NCBI GenBank assembly: GCA_030685235.1
Contig: MU839162.1
Location: forward strand, 1 to 64,000
Direction of reading: 5' to 3'
Length of the DNA: 64,000 bases
Origin: Copromyces sp. CBS 386.78
Lineage: Eukaryota > Ascomycota > Sordariomycetes > Sordariales > Sordariaceae
In this document: in pieces, positions 34,060 to 45,002 of the stretch
Layout of the letters: every line of letters begins with the position of its first letter
How positions within the stretch are numbered: position 1 is the first letter of the stretch
The notes under the pieces: model-generated
Database searches by the model: none
What the model was told of the DNA's origin: nothing
What the model saw: the letters and a program-made list of their open reading frames with translations, nothing else
Position numbers and translations under genes: made by a program

Positions 34060-34139
34060 CTCGTCGGTTAGGTTGAGTCGGTTGGCTTGTTATGTAAGCA
34101 AGGCCCCCAGAGGGTGGCCCACTCAACCTAACCGACGAG
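34060..34139. mobile_element. 80-bp MITE-like element with perfect 19-bp inverted repeats and TA flanks
   Basis: CTCGTCGGTTAGGTTGAGT at 34060-34078 is repeated perfectly inverted at 34121-34139. TA dinucleotides flank both sides (34058-34059 and 34140-34141). Perfect terminal repeats plus a TA duplication are the layout of a tiny non-autonomous Tc1/mariner-type element. It could also fold into a hairpin with a 42-nt loop. In size and layout it recalls the small Neurospora element Guest, but I have not compared sequences. Confidence 0.6.
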
Positions 34140-35738
34140 TAACTCGGATGGGGGAGGTGGAGCTACTTTCCCGCCCTCAGGGCCCGGGGAACTGGATTGT
34201 GACGGGGAAAAGTGGGAGGTGGGCAACACTAGAGCCAACTTTAATGCCACTCCCTCAGATGCAGACGGCCATTCCACCCTTCCTCCAGTTTTTCGAGGTG
34301 TGGATATGCTCTAACCTACGCAGGGGTATGACAGGAGGTGACCAGACTTTGGGAATAATCAACCCTACATGCCCATGTGGACACTCAGCGAAAGAAGAGT
34401 GACATCCAGCCTTCAACCCAATAGAAAGAAGAGGGAGAGAAAGCCTTCACGACATGGTGTCGTTTCATTCCCTGAAAACCGCGGTTGCTCGGCACAGTAC
34501 CCAATGTCCGGATAAGATGGACCTTTGGTCAGATCGTGCACCAAAAACAGCATTGTGCCGACCACACATGCAGGTGTCGGCTTTCATCATCTCTAAGCGA
34601 ACCTTGATGTGCTTAAAATAAATCGAGGTATACGTTTTGCTGATGACGAAGGCAGTAGATGATCGTGTCCGGCTTGGTTCACGGAATAGCAGACCTCAGA
34701 TGAAAGATAAGCGTGGTAGTATCTGCAGTACTCCTCAACCTACTCTCGTGAGCTCAGCTTGCCTCAAGCTTCATGAATACCGGGCTCCTGGTTAGTATCG
34801 ACCAGAGTTCATCCCCCTCTTGAGCATGTCATGTGAGGCCCAGTGATCTGGAACGAATTGCCGTTATTCCATTCACAAGCAGGGGGTATGGGGTTCCCTG
34901 TCGAAGGCTGTGAGGCCCAGTTCACCGGGCAATTACGTTGTCTTCCGCGGCAAAGGCAAGCCGATAGCTTCAGCCGGAGACAATTACTTGACATTTTGCA
35001 GTCTCATAATAAAACCGATATGGCCCTCGGGGCATTGGTTCAGGGGAAAAAGAAGTGTTCTTAGCTAGAACTCCGCTTACATGGCGGCATTGGTGCTGGT
35101 ATTGGTTGGACCTCGTGGGGAATTGGATATGGGATTACCATCCCAGTGACTTGGATTGTGATATGCCCGCCACCCCAGGTAGCTGAGAGAGGAGAAATCG
35201 ACGAACGATGTAGGGGGACGTTCTCACGCTGATATGTGAAGAACGGAGAAGAATAATGTTTTGGGTAAAGACTTTGGAGGTTGATGTTCTTCGCGGACGA
35301 TCGCTACTGTGGTGTCCGGATGCGTGCTGAGGAGTACCCATGTCTTTGAGGACCGGGCAATGAGCCATATGACCCAGATACCCAAGAATAGGTAAGATGC
35401 CTGGTAACCATTGGAAGAGGAAGAGGCGCTTGGAACAGCTCAGAGGCGGTGGATGGCATGGGCGCTCAGGGATAGGGCGAAATCGTAGGATGGACCCCAA
35501 CCCCGGGACTCATAGGGGTACCGTTTCCCTGGGCCTTCGGGAAAAAAAAGAAGGTTGGCACAGCAGGCCATGCCTCTTCGATAGAGCTTGACGGGATAAA
35601 AGCAGCGGTCTGCCGTTGTGCCGTCTGGTCGAGTGTTCCGGGGGCTCGCTGAAAAGAAACACCCATGCCATCAAATTCCATCTTTTGACACTACCGGAAA
35701 GTGCGACGTTAGACAGCTCTTGAAGTGCATCCAGCATA

Positions 35739-35967
35739 CCGCTTTTTTCAGTCGATTTGGATTCCTTCTAGCCAGCTGTAGTATAGTACTTGCTCACTTT
35801 TCCACGGGGAGCACGGCTGCCATAGGTCACCTGCAGTCAGCTGGCGGGGCTGGCAAGGGAGTGGCAGGGGTAAACCAGCTGGCTGGCACTCGCGTATATG
35901 CCCAGATAAGGTATGGTGGCCCGCTATACCATTTCTGGGGGTATCCAAATCGACTGAAAAAAAGCGG
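35739..35967. mobile_element. 229-bp MITE with about 26-bp inverted repeats and TA flanks
   Basis: The left end reads CCGCTTTTTTCAGTCGATTT from 35739. The right end, inverted, reads the same with one extra T in the run, ending at 35967. The match continues through GGAT. TA flanks lie at 35737-35738 and 35968-35969. Inside, an AGCCAGCTG segment near 35770 is also repeated inverted near 35876, giving subterminal repeats. No coding capacity is seen. It is most likely a non-autonomous Tc1/mariner-type element. Confidence 0.65.
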
Positions 35968-37669
35968 TAGTGCGAGAACATCTCGAGTGTCTCCGGGGAA
36001 TAGTTCCCCGTCTGTAAGGCGTTAGTTCAATCTTGGCTCCCAACCTGGCAAGGCGAGAGCCCCAACGAGATTGGTCCGAGAGCTTCAGCGAGCTGGACTA
36101 GCTGGATACAGCCTAATTTCTTCCCGGAAAGTGGGCAGAAGAGAAGAAAGCATGATGCGAAATTTGACTTCCCGCCGCGATGTTGCAACTTGCAACTCCC
36201 TCCTCGAGGCATCAACTGCTTCCAACTCCTTCACACATGCGAGAGGCGCAATGCCAGAGTTCCGAGAATAAGATCGTCCATGTAGCGGTTTGAACGATAC
36301 TCTTGTTGTGACCCGTGCGGCTTTGAGTGAGCCGAATCACATTCATCAATGTCCTGGGAATTGATCAACCGTGGGTGAGGTGAAGTGCCGACCCACTCTT
36401 TACGTCTGAGTACCTCAACGTCCAACGGCTTTTTTAGGCGCGGCCTGTCCCGCCGGGGTGTCACAGGAGAGATCAACGGGTAGTGGAGAAATAGAGAGGG
36501 ACGATCACCGCTCCTTTGGGGAAAGCTGTGGTGCATGCAGCTTGTCATTGGTCCGGGGATGAATTTGGTAGACCGCTGTCGAGGCCCAGATCTACAGACG
36601 TCTTGCAAAGCTAACCTGCCATAGCAATGGATGAGCATGGTGGAGGAACGGACATGCTTTGGCAGGATTGTTGGGGGAGGCATCGTCCGTAGTAATACCG
36701 CATCTACTCATCCGTAACAGATCTCCTCTTTTGGGGAAAGTCACAGCTTATGCGGGCGATTTTAGCTCCCTCTTAGCTGCATATGAAGCATCTCTCCAAT
36801 AGGATTCACCTATAATCCATCATGACCCACAGAGCATATCTGTTATGGTTGAGTAGAAGCGGTAGTTACGAACGAGATTAGAATCGTTCAAACTCAAAGG
36901 GTAATTTTATGCTGAGTATGTAGAACTAGGTGCTGGGAGCATGCCGTTTTGCTCTTTGACACTGCCAGACCTCGAAGCGACATGACAGAAGTGACCAGTC
37001 AACCGTCAGATCTCATAACCTCGGTGGTTGAGACAAGACTTTTGTTCTTCTTCTTGTCAACTTCAGGGGTATCCACATTCGACACCGTTGAATAAAACAG
37101 CTCGCTTGGTGCAGGTACACTACAACGCCAGCAGGCTAAAAGCTGTCGAAGTGCATGAACTGATGCCAGTCTTGGGCACTGAGGGAAATGCTCAAGTGCG
37201 GAGCTCATGGCGAAGATCCACTCCTTTCTCTTCCACCGCAACACTGTTGATCCCCGTTTGGAAAGCTTCACTAGCGTCTCTGCGTGCATCTTTCGAGTTG
37301 GAAGTTGTACACAGTAACAGTGAAGAAATCGATGGTTGAGGACCCCACCGATACCACCTCATAGGCTATGAAGCCAATAGTGCACTGATAACCTGCACCA
37401 CCATGCCAGTCCATACCCATGACCGCCTCAAATGGAGATAGACAGGACCTCGATCCTTTCCAACATTCCGGTTGCGTTGGGCGGCCATATTGGCGAGTGC
37501 CAATTTCCTCGTCTCCTGGACTGGCAACCTCTTCTCTGCCCAGGCTCCCCTGATTACCACGCGGAATACGACGTGACCTTCCTTCATAAGGACTCCGGGG
37601 AACCTGTCTCTCTCGGAGGAGTTCAACACAGCTTGGTCCTAGACTGCCAACATTCCACAGCTTTTAGCC

Positions 37670-39475
37670 ATGGATTCACACGCTGGCTTCGATGGAGCCC
37701 TCAAACCGGAAGTCCTGACACTGACAGTGAGGAGTCTTCCATCGGCATTTATCTCTCTTGTCGTCATTCCCATCCTGTCGGTTCTTGGATGGTACGTTAT
37801 CTCGTGGGCTACCAACCCGTTGAAGAAGTACCCGGGCCCATTCCTCGCAGGTATGTGAAATACGAGTTCCTCAAAGCTTTGTTCAGTATGTGAAGAAAGA
37901 CGTCGCTGACCGTGGTCATCCTCTTCGATTCCAGGTTTTACCAATTGGTGGAGACTCTACCAGACCCGGACTGGCAAATACCATGAGATCATCTATGACC
38001 TTCACAAGCAGTACGGGCCCATTGTCCGTATCGGCCCCAACACTCTCGACCTCGATTACCCCGAGTTGGTCAAGACCATCTACAGCACTGATGGAAAGTG
38101 GCTCAAGGTACGCTTCTCAAGCGTCTGCGTCATAAAGCAATTAGCTAACGAAAAACCAACGATTAGACTGAGTTCTATGAGAACAACAGCGCCATCGTCA
38201 ATGGAAAGATCACATACCATATCTTCAGCACCACAAGCCCAACTGAGCACGCCAGGATGAAGCGTCCAGTTGCCAAGTACTACTCGATGAGCTATGTCCA
38301 AGCTCTGGAGCCCCATGTAGATGTTGTTCTCAACGATTTCTGCAAGTACGTCGAGGATCGCTTTATCAACGTTCCCGGAGGACCAAAGGAACTTGACTTT
38401 GGTGAATGGCTCGGATACCGTGAGTTTCCCTCGAACGCCAGACCATGGCTATGTTGAGTTAGGACGTGGACTGACCCAGTTCTGAAATCTAGACGCCTGG
38501 GACCTCATCAGCTCCGTCACCTTCAGCCGTCGATTCGGCTACATGGAGCACGGCAGTGACTTTGACGGGACCATTGAAAAGTCCGAGGCCTCCCTTCGCT
38601 ACTTCCAGACAGTCGGTCAGATTCCAGTCCTTGACTACCTCCTTGACAAGAACCCCGTCAAGCGGGTAGGCCCTCCCAACCTGATCAACCCTGCTCGCAT
38701 TGCCGTCGAGTCCTTCGTGGCCCGCCTCCAAGGCAAGGACGAGAACTATAACCCCAAGCACCCGGATTACCTGCAGCATTTCATCGACTCCAAAGAGACC
38801 CATCCGGATATCGTTGATGACAACCAGATCATCAGTGATGTACTCGTCAACCTTCTCGCCGGTGCCGATACTACTGCGGTCGCTCTCCGCGCCGTCTTCT
38901 ACTACATGCTCAAGAACCCGTCCGTCTACAACAAGGTGTCAGAGGAGATCCAGGCCGCTGGTTTTGACCGCTCTAAGCCCGTTCCCTATTCCGGCGCTCG
39001 TCAGCTCCCCTATCTTGAAGCCTGCGTTCGCGAATCTCTCCGTATCCACCCTGCTGCTGCTATGCTTCTTGAGCGCTACGTCCCCGCTGGCGGCATCACG
39101 CTTCCCGACGGCTCTTTTGTTCCTGCTGGTACCGCTGTTGGTCTCAACCCTTGGGTCGTCAACCGGAACAAGAGCATCTTCGGCGAGGACTCTGATATTT
39201 TCCGTCCTGAGCGTTGGCTGCAGCAGCCTGGTGAAGATGACGAGGCATTCCGTGTTCGCATGCAGAAGTGGAACGCTGCCGATTTGACCTTCGGTAATGG
39301 GTCGCGTATTTGCACTGGCAGGAACTTTGCCATGTTTGAGCTGTACAAGGTTTGTGCGACGCTCTTGCATAGGTTCGAGATTGAGTTGGCAGACCCGACC
39401 AAGGAGTGGAAGGTCTGGGGTTCTTGGTTTACCATCCAGAAGGATGTGATTGCCAAGATGAAGGTTAGGGGTTAA
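37670..39475 (+). CDS. Cytochrome P450 monooxygenase, pisatin demethylase-like
   Basis: Exons are 37670-37850, 37935-38107, 38167-38419 and 38493-39475, giving 529 aa with consistent phases. An N-terminal membrane anchor (LPSAFISLVVIPILSVLGWYV) is followed by the PGP hinge (KKYPGPFLAG). The I-helix reads LLAGADTTAVAL, the K-helix ExxR is ESLR, and the heme-binding loop is FGNGSRICTG with Cys at about residue 476. These are all the residues needed for a microsomal class II P450. The overall sequence resembles the group often annotated as pisatin demethylase (CYP57 and relatives), which oxidises plant or fungal aromatics, but the substrate cannot be told. It lies upstream of a pectate lyase on the same strand. 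Confidence 0.9.
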
Positions 39476-40328
39476 AGAGTGAAGGTTATCAGGAGACGAT
39501 TCGGGGTACCTGTAATGAAGAACCGCCGCGGATGAAGGGCCAAATGGTGGGCTTTGGATTTCGGATTCCCAATAGTATTGTGGGATTATCGTTCGCTTGT
39601 ATCATAGAATTGTCCATTGTAGTTGCTTTAATTGCCAGACGCCAGGAACGTCCTCACAACATCCTCTTCATCATTCAGGCACGCATCGTTTGTGACAGAA
39701 GAGTTGCGATGAGCCGAGGACGACGGGATGGGAAGCATACCGTACTACGTCAAGCCGGCCCTGATCGTAGATGATTTTCCGTTTGTTTCGAATCCGTCCA
39801 GTGGTCTCCGTGTTGCATGTAACGATGTGTGTTTCGGAGAAACCTCCTTGGAAGGTGTCAAATGCCAAGACCCACAAGGGGATTGGTGGATAATTCAGGA
39901 ACAATTCGTGCCCATGCCGAAACACCAGAAATTCGGCGTGCGCACCGTAAAGCCGTCGTTGCAAAGAACACGAGTTGTGGCCAGTCCCATCGATGACGAA
40001 TGCGCCCTCCTCGTAGTTGTGTTGCCATGTTGGTAGGAATTCAAACCGGAGCGGGCAATCGTGGAGATAATTCTCCGCCAGCGACGGAAGGAGCTTGAGT
40101 GAGGCACTCAACATCGGTAACTTGACCGTTTCAGGTTACTGCCGGAAATTGCCAGTCACTGGAGGTGAGATGATCTTGTGGGAAAGCTGGCGACGCGTCT
40201 TTGTCTGAGGTCAGGAAACAAGTATAAAACCCCAGGACGAATACATGTCTTTGGTGCTTTTACAACGAGGATGAGATCTGTAGAGCGCTTCGAACACAAC
40301 TAGAGTCCTCGAACACTGCGACGCAACG
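39476..40328. other. Intergenic region, promoter of the pectate lyase gene
   Basis: The stretch holds the 3' end of the P450 gene and the pectate lyase promoter. A 147-codon minus-strand frame at 39671-40114 and an overlapping plus-strand frame are unrecognised and probably chance. A TATA element is listed separately. Confidence 0.5.
40223..40229 (+). promoter_or_regulatory. TATA element upstream of the pectate lyase gene
   Basis: TATAAAA lies 100 bp before the ATG at 40329, a usual TATA distance for strongly regulated fungal genes with short leaders. No transcription start was observed. Confidence 0.45.
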
Positions 40329-41546
40329 ATGAAGCTCATCCTGGCCGTAACTGCCTTGCTTGCTCTCGCGACGGCAACACCAACGCCCACCCGCGATAGT
40401 GAAGAGAGAGTTCATCTTGCCAAAAGAGCAAGTGTTTCCGATAAAGCCAACTTGGGTTATGCGACCCAGAACGGAGGGCAAGTAATCCTGACAATCCAAA
40501 CTCGAGAAAGAAGCCAACAACTGACAGGCCTCGAACAGAACCACTGGTGGATCAGGCGGCACTGTCACCACGGTCTCGACTTTGGCCCAGTTCATCGCAG
40601 CTGTCAATGAGAAAAACACCGCTCCGGCTATTGTCGTCATCAAGGGTGTAATCAGTGGCAACGAGAAGGTCAGAATCGCCAGCAACAAGACCATCATAGG
40701 TTTGCCTGGCTCAGGGTTCAATGGTGTTGGTCTTCATTTCCGCCGGCAGAGCAACCTAATCTTGCGAAATATTGTTTCGTCCTTCGTTGAAGCAGACAAC
40801 GGAGACGGGTTGAAGATCGAGGAAAGCAGCAACGTGTGGGTGGACCACTGCGAGTTCTACTCGGCTCTGGTTAGCGACAAGGACTTTTATGACGGTCTTG
40901 TTGATATTTCCCATGGGTCTGAATGGGTGACAATCTCTCAGTAAGCTTGAATCGGTGTACACTTACCCCGCGTGTTGGTCGATAACAACTAACCAGACTC
41001 TGAAGTACCTACTTCCATGATCACTGGAAGAGCTCCCTTGTTGGCCATAGCGATAGTAACGGCTCTGAAGATACCGGGCACCTCCATGTCACCTATGCCA
41101 ACAATTACTGGGAGGATTGTGGCTCACGCGGTCCCCTGGTCCGCTTCGGCACCGCACATATCTACAACTCCTACTATGAGAAGTAAGTGTTGATTGTGAG
41201 GGCGTCTCAAAGTGATTGCTGTGCAAAACATATTGATTGATGCGCGAGGAGCAAAGACTGACAAACTGTTCAACTCAGCATGTCGACTGCAATCAACACG
41301 CGAATGGGCGCCCAGGTTTTGGTTCAAAGCAACGCCTTCAAGAACGTGATGGAGCCTCTTCTCAGCAAGGACTCGAAGCAAGTCGGCTATGCCGTCGAGA
41401 TTGACAACGACTTTGGAGGCGCAAGCAACACCGCCCCCACAGGTAGCCTGACTGCTAATTCGCCTCCGTACTCGTATAGCCTTCTTGGATCGTCGAATGT
41501 GGCAGCTACCGTGCCGAAGCAGGCTGGTGCTATTCTTAGCTTCTAG
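40329..41546 (+). CDS. Secreted pectate lyase, polysaccharide lyase family 1
   Basis: The enzyme would cleave pectate by calcium-dependent beta-elimination outside the cell. Exons are 40329-40477, 40539-40940, 41006-41182 and 41279-41546, giving 331 aa. A signal peptide (residues 1-16) is followed by a short propeptide ending in KR at 32-33, a Kex2-type site. The parallel beta-helix signatures are WVDHCEF (wDHc region), EDTGHLHVTYANNYWEDC and SRGPLVRFG, which carries the catalytic-type Arg. The first intron starts GC instead of GT (40478-40538). Only this splice gives GGTTGGSGGTVTT in frame. The second intron ends in AAG. Length and motifs match fungal PL1 enzymes. Confidence 0.9.
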
Positions 41547-42709
41547 GCGATAGACTCGGCAAGAATGTCTTGAACTTGGACGTCACCAATATGTTGAAAT
41601 ATGCGAGGTTGGAATCGATATTCCTGCTTCTTGATATTAGTATGAACCTTCTCTCACATATGTTGACAAGTGTTGGTCGCAGTAGGGCGGGGGGTGGTTT
41701 GATAGCCCAAATGCACATACCTGTCATTAGTTTTACAAGGTGTAGCTATTGAAACCATTCTTCTTTACCTGAGCTATCCTGGAATGGTGAGGTAAAGCAA
41801 TACTGTTCATCCGTGTTGCTTCTCGGTACTTGACGAGACACTGACGATGCCCAAGACTCAACCGGGAAGCGTTTGCGGCGTGTGCTGAAGGCCAGCTAGG
41901 TAGTCTTCCAAGTGACATGAGATATGAACCCAATTTGCCACGCATAATCTGTCGCATCCCGGCAGATTCATGTTCACTATTTTCGGTTGGAGCCACTCTG
42001 TCACACGACGGTATCGTGTATGATGGAATGCCGCATTGGGTCGAAGCCGTTCCTTGCATGAATACCGAATAAGTCAGGTCTCCAAACAGATCACTACCGG
42101 AAGTCGATGTGATGAACACACCCTTGGGACGCATGCCAGGTGACTCTGGATCGGGAAAGTCTGAAGTCTTTGCAGGAAGGACATTGGCCATGGGTCGTTC
42201 AGGGATATATGAATTCGGAATCCGGAACCACTCGATGTAGACGACGAGATTGGCCCTCCACCACTTGAGAGATCGGAGTCGAGGCAAGAGCCCGGCACAT
42301 GGACTCCTACCAATAGCGCTGAGCAAAGGGAAAGCTCACGGCTGCGTCTCATCTCCTTTTGTGGCAAGTGTAATTGATGGTGTTGGTCTTCGAATGAGAG
42401 TGAAGGCGCCTTTTAGCCTGCAGAGTGAAGCTTGTTTGTGGACAGCATCAAACCCCCATGAACCCCGCATTTAACTTCAAATAGATGAAAAGCACAAAGC
42501 TATAACACCCATTAATGACGGCAAGTCTCCACGGCAGAGTTCAAGAGGCCTTTCCAACTTTGGGACGATAAGACGATGTGGTGCTACTAGATATAAACGA
42601 TGGCCCGATGGCCCTCAGATCTCCATGGTGGTTGTTTGCTTCGATTTTCTTGGATCAAGCTCATCGAAAACTTTTTCTGTAGTGCTATTGAAGCACACCG
42701 CCGAACAGG
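41547..42709. other. Intergenic region before the DUF1996 gene
   Basis: It contains the pectate lyase 3' region and the DUF1996 promoter. A minus-strand frame of 197 codons (41733-42326) has no recognised domain or signal peptide and is not called. A TATA element lies near the right end. Confidence 0.45.
42592..42597 (+). promoter_or_regulatory. TATA element upstream of the DUF1996 gene
   Basis: TATAAA lies 112 bp before the ATG at 42710. The spacing resembles that of the neighbouring pectate lyase gene. Confidence 0.4.
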
Positions 42710-43922
42710 ATGAAGTGGCTTTCAATCACTTTGGCTCTCGCCGGGCCTTCGCAAGCGGCGCTTCGTTTTGGATGCTCAACTCTTTCGATCCAGCGATTGG
42801 ACCCTTTGGTTGAGCCCGGCCGTCTTCCGTCGTCCCATGTCCATCAGATCGTCGGTGGAAATGCCTTCAACGTGTCCATGACGGGTGATATCGGCGAGCA
42901 AGGTAGCTGCACGACATGCACATTCAGCGAGGACTTTTCCAACTACTGGACGGGTAAGTGCAACAGTTGACTCTCAAGCTTGAGGATAGGAGCGATGTGT
43001 AACTAACCATTCCTGGGCACGCAGCCGTCATGTTCTTCAAGCACCCCAACGGTACCTACAAGCGTGTGCCCATCATGCAGGATTCTGCTCTGCCCAACGG
43101 TATCAATGGTGGCATGACCATCTACTATACGCAGCAGGACTTTAACTCGAACGGAAACCAGAAGATTACCGCCTTTAAGCCTGTAAGTGCAACAGTTAGC
43201 TCTCAAGATTGAGGATAAGGGCGATGTGTAACTAACCATTTCTGGGCACACAGGGCTTCCGTATGACTGTCGGCTCTCCCACCACCAACAGTCTCGACGA
43301 CGCCAAGGGCCATGCTGGGCTGCGCTTTGTGTGCTTGACCGACAAGAACACGCGCTTCCCCGAGTTGCCTGACTTCCCAACCAAGCCCTGCAAGGGCGGC
43401 ATCATGACGGTGCACCACTTCCCGTCATGCTGGGACGGCAAGAATCTCGACTCACCCGACCACCAGTCACACATGTACAACACGGCCGAGGAGGCGTTCT
43501 CCCCAGCCGGCCCCTGCCCAGCGTCGCACCCGGTCCGTATGCCGCAGGTGGCGTACGAGACGCTCTGGGATACTACCCAGTTCACCAATATGTGGCCGAA
43601 GGACGGATCGAACCCCTTCGTGTTGAGCTATGGCGACAACAAGGGATACGGAACCCACGCGGATTACGTGTTTGGATGGAAGGGAGACTCGCTCCAGAAG
43701 GCCATGGATTCGAGCTGCATGTTCAACGCTTGTGAGAACGGCCGCCCGTTGAAGTCTCAGAACGTCCAGGCGATGAACAAGTGCGCCGTAAAAAAACATG
43801 GTGAATGAGGACCTGGATTCTTGTAAGCTGACTTCTCCGACCTTTCATACTCCTTTCTGCTAAACGGAACTGACATGTTGTGTTGTTTAGGGCTCAAAGT
43901 ACTTCCCGGCCAGGCCATCTAA
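42710..43922 (+). CDS. Secreted DUF1996 protein with a 3'-end frameshift
   Basis: Exons are 42710-42953, 43025-43182 and 43254-43808 as the frame stands, giving 318 aa. A signal peptide (about 1-16) is followed by the DUF1996 pattern: SSHVHQIVGGNAFN, a Cys pair, NYWTAVMFF, GMTIYY, GFRMTVGSP, CWDGKNLDSPDHQSHM and HADYVFGWKGDSLQKAM. DUF1996 proteins are secreted and of unknown function. An A7 run at 43790-43796 shifts the frame and ends the protein after CAVKKHGE. With six A the frame would continue through a further intron (43823-43890) to a stop at 43922, adding about 19 family-like residues. The first two introns are near-identical to each other. Confidence 0.82.
42954..43024 (+). repeat. 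Introner-like intron copy 1 in the DUF1996 gene
   Basis: This 71-bp intron begins GTAAGTGCAACAGTTG and ends TGGGCACGCAG, with an ACTAAC branch site. It matches the next intron of the same gene at 64 of 71 positions without gaps. Unrelated introns do not show such identity, so a recent common origin is likely. Confidence 0.85.
43183..43253 (+). repeat. Introner-like intron copy 2 in the DUF1996 gene
   Basis: This 71-bp intron begins GTAAGTGCAACAGTTA and ends TGGGCACACAG. It is equal in length to copy 1 and differs at seven positions, all substitutions. It sits in phase 0, whereas copy 1 sits in phase 1, so a duplicated exon-intron unit is excluded. Confidence 0.85.
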
Positions 43923-45002
43923 GGTGATGCCCTGGCAGCGTCTTGCCTTGTGGCGATTGAGGATTGGAGGTCGTGGGCGGCTCAGAGATGGCCGCGAAAC
44001 TTGTTTGTGTGGTAAATTGACAGCATGGTGGACGCCATTGCGCGTGCGGGGTATGGCGATCAATGGTTGTTTGTGTTGATGAATGGTTTGACCGCTCTCG
44101 CTGTTTTCTTCCTTTCCCTGCTCTTGTGGAATAATTATTCTAACTGATGAGACTGATGACCGAAATTGACCCGTGAAAATTTTGCTCCCGTTGGGTGGTT
44201 GAGTGAAAGGAAGGAACGGCGTCAAATCGGCTTCAGATGATTGAGCTGACGGGAGCTGACTTATACGTCTAGAAAAGGAAAGTGCGTCCGTAACCGTTCG
44301 GAAGCGGGTCCACCGGAAGCAATCGACCAATCACAATGTTGATGTTGCTGTAATATACTAATATTACATGAGCTCAACGTCTGGCATATTTTACAATACG
44401 CCCTCGTTTGCCTAACCACACATTCAACTGGTTGGAAACGAGCCTTCAAATTGTCCAAGAGGAGTCAGAATATTTATCTGAAGACATGAGACTTTGAAGG
44501 AAACCATCCCAATTTTCTAATGATGATTCTCCTGGCACGTTGGGGTTTTATGACGGCCTGGCCAACGTGCAACGAATACCTTACTCTGAATTAAGCCAAC
44601 CGTATCCGGGCCGTATTGATGACAAGTCGGTCGGCAAGCAAAAAATGGGCCGGCGGCCGATTCTCCTCACTGTAACTGCAACTGTCCGCTGACTGCATAT
44701 CTTCAGCGAAGGGCAACTCCGACCGATTCACTGCCGACCCCGACTCCGATCATCATAACATGAGACAGTCGACTTTTCCGTCGATGCTCGGTAAGATGGT
44801 GATGGTTTTCCCCATCACTGTTTACTGGTACTTTTGGCCTATTGATATTGGCCCTTGATTAGAAATCCCATCGCTTCTGAATTGCTGAGACGGTCCGGTC
44901 TAATCGCCTATTAGTAAGGTAAGTACTACGCTAATAAGTCCCACACCACCGACTGAGGACGGCTTCTTCCCACACCAGAGTTCGGTCGACAAAATAGCAG
45001 CC
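43923..45002. other. Intergenic region before the Zn2Cys6 gene
   Basis: It contains the DUF1996 3' region and the transcription factor promoter. Open frames of 147 and 65 codons on the minus strand are unrecognised. No repeat or RNA gene is seen. Confidence 0.5.

Larger units (their letters stand above)
33454..37669. other. Gene-poor 4.2-kb stretch with small inverted-repeat elements
   Basis: Base composition is normal and small frames are scattered over both strands, none with recognisable content and few longer than 130 codons. The only structure I can support is two short elements with terminal inverted repeats at 34060-34139 and 35739-35967 (listed separately). The right end must contain the promoter of the P450 gene. 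RNA genes were looked for by eye and not found. Confidence 0.5.

Noticed and set aside
36231..36683. 150-codon minus-strand frame in the gene-poor stretch
   Set aside because: Unrecognised sequence, no splice or promoter context and overlapping frames on the other strand.
39671..40114. 147-codon minus-strand frame overlapping a plus-strand frame
   Set aside because: Both strands are open over the same stretch and neither reading has recognisable content.
41733..42326. 197-codon minus-strand open frame
   Set aside because: No domain, signal peptide or convincing start context was found, and fungal DNA of this composition yields such frames by chance.
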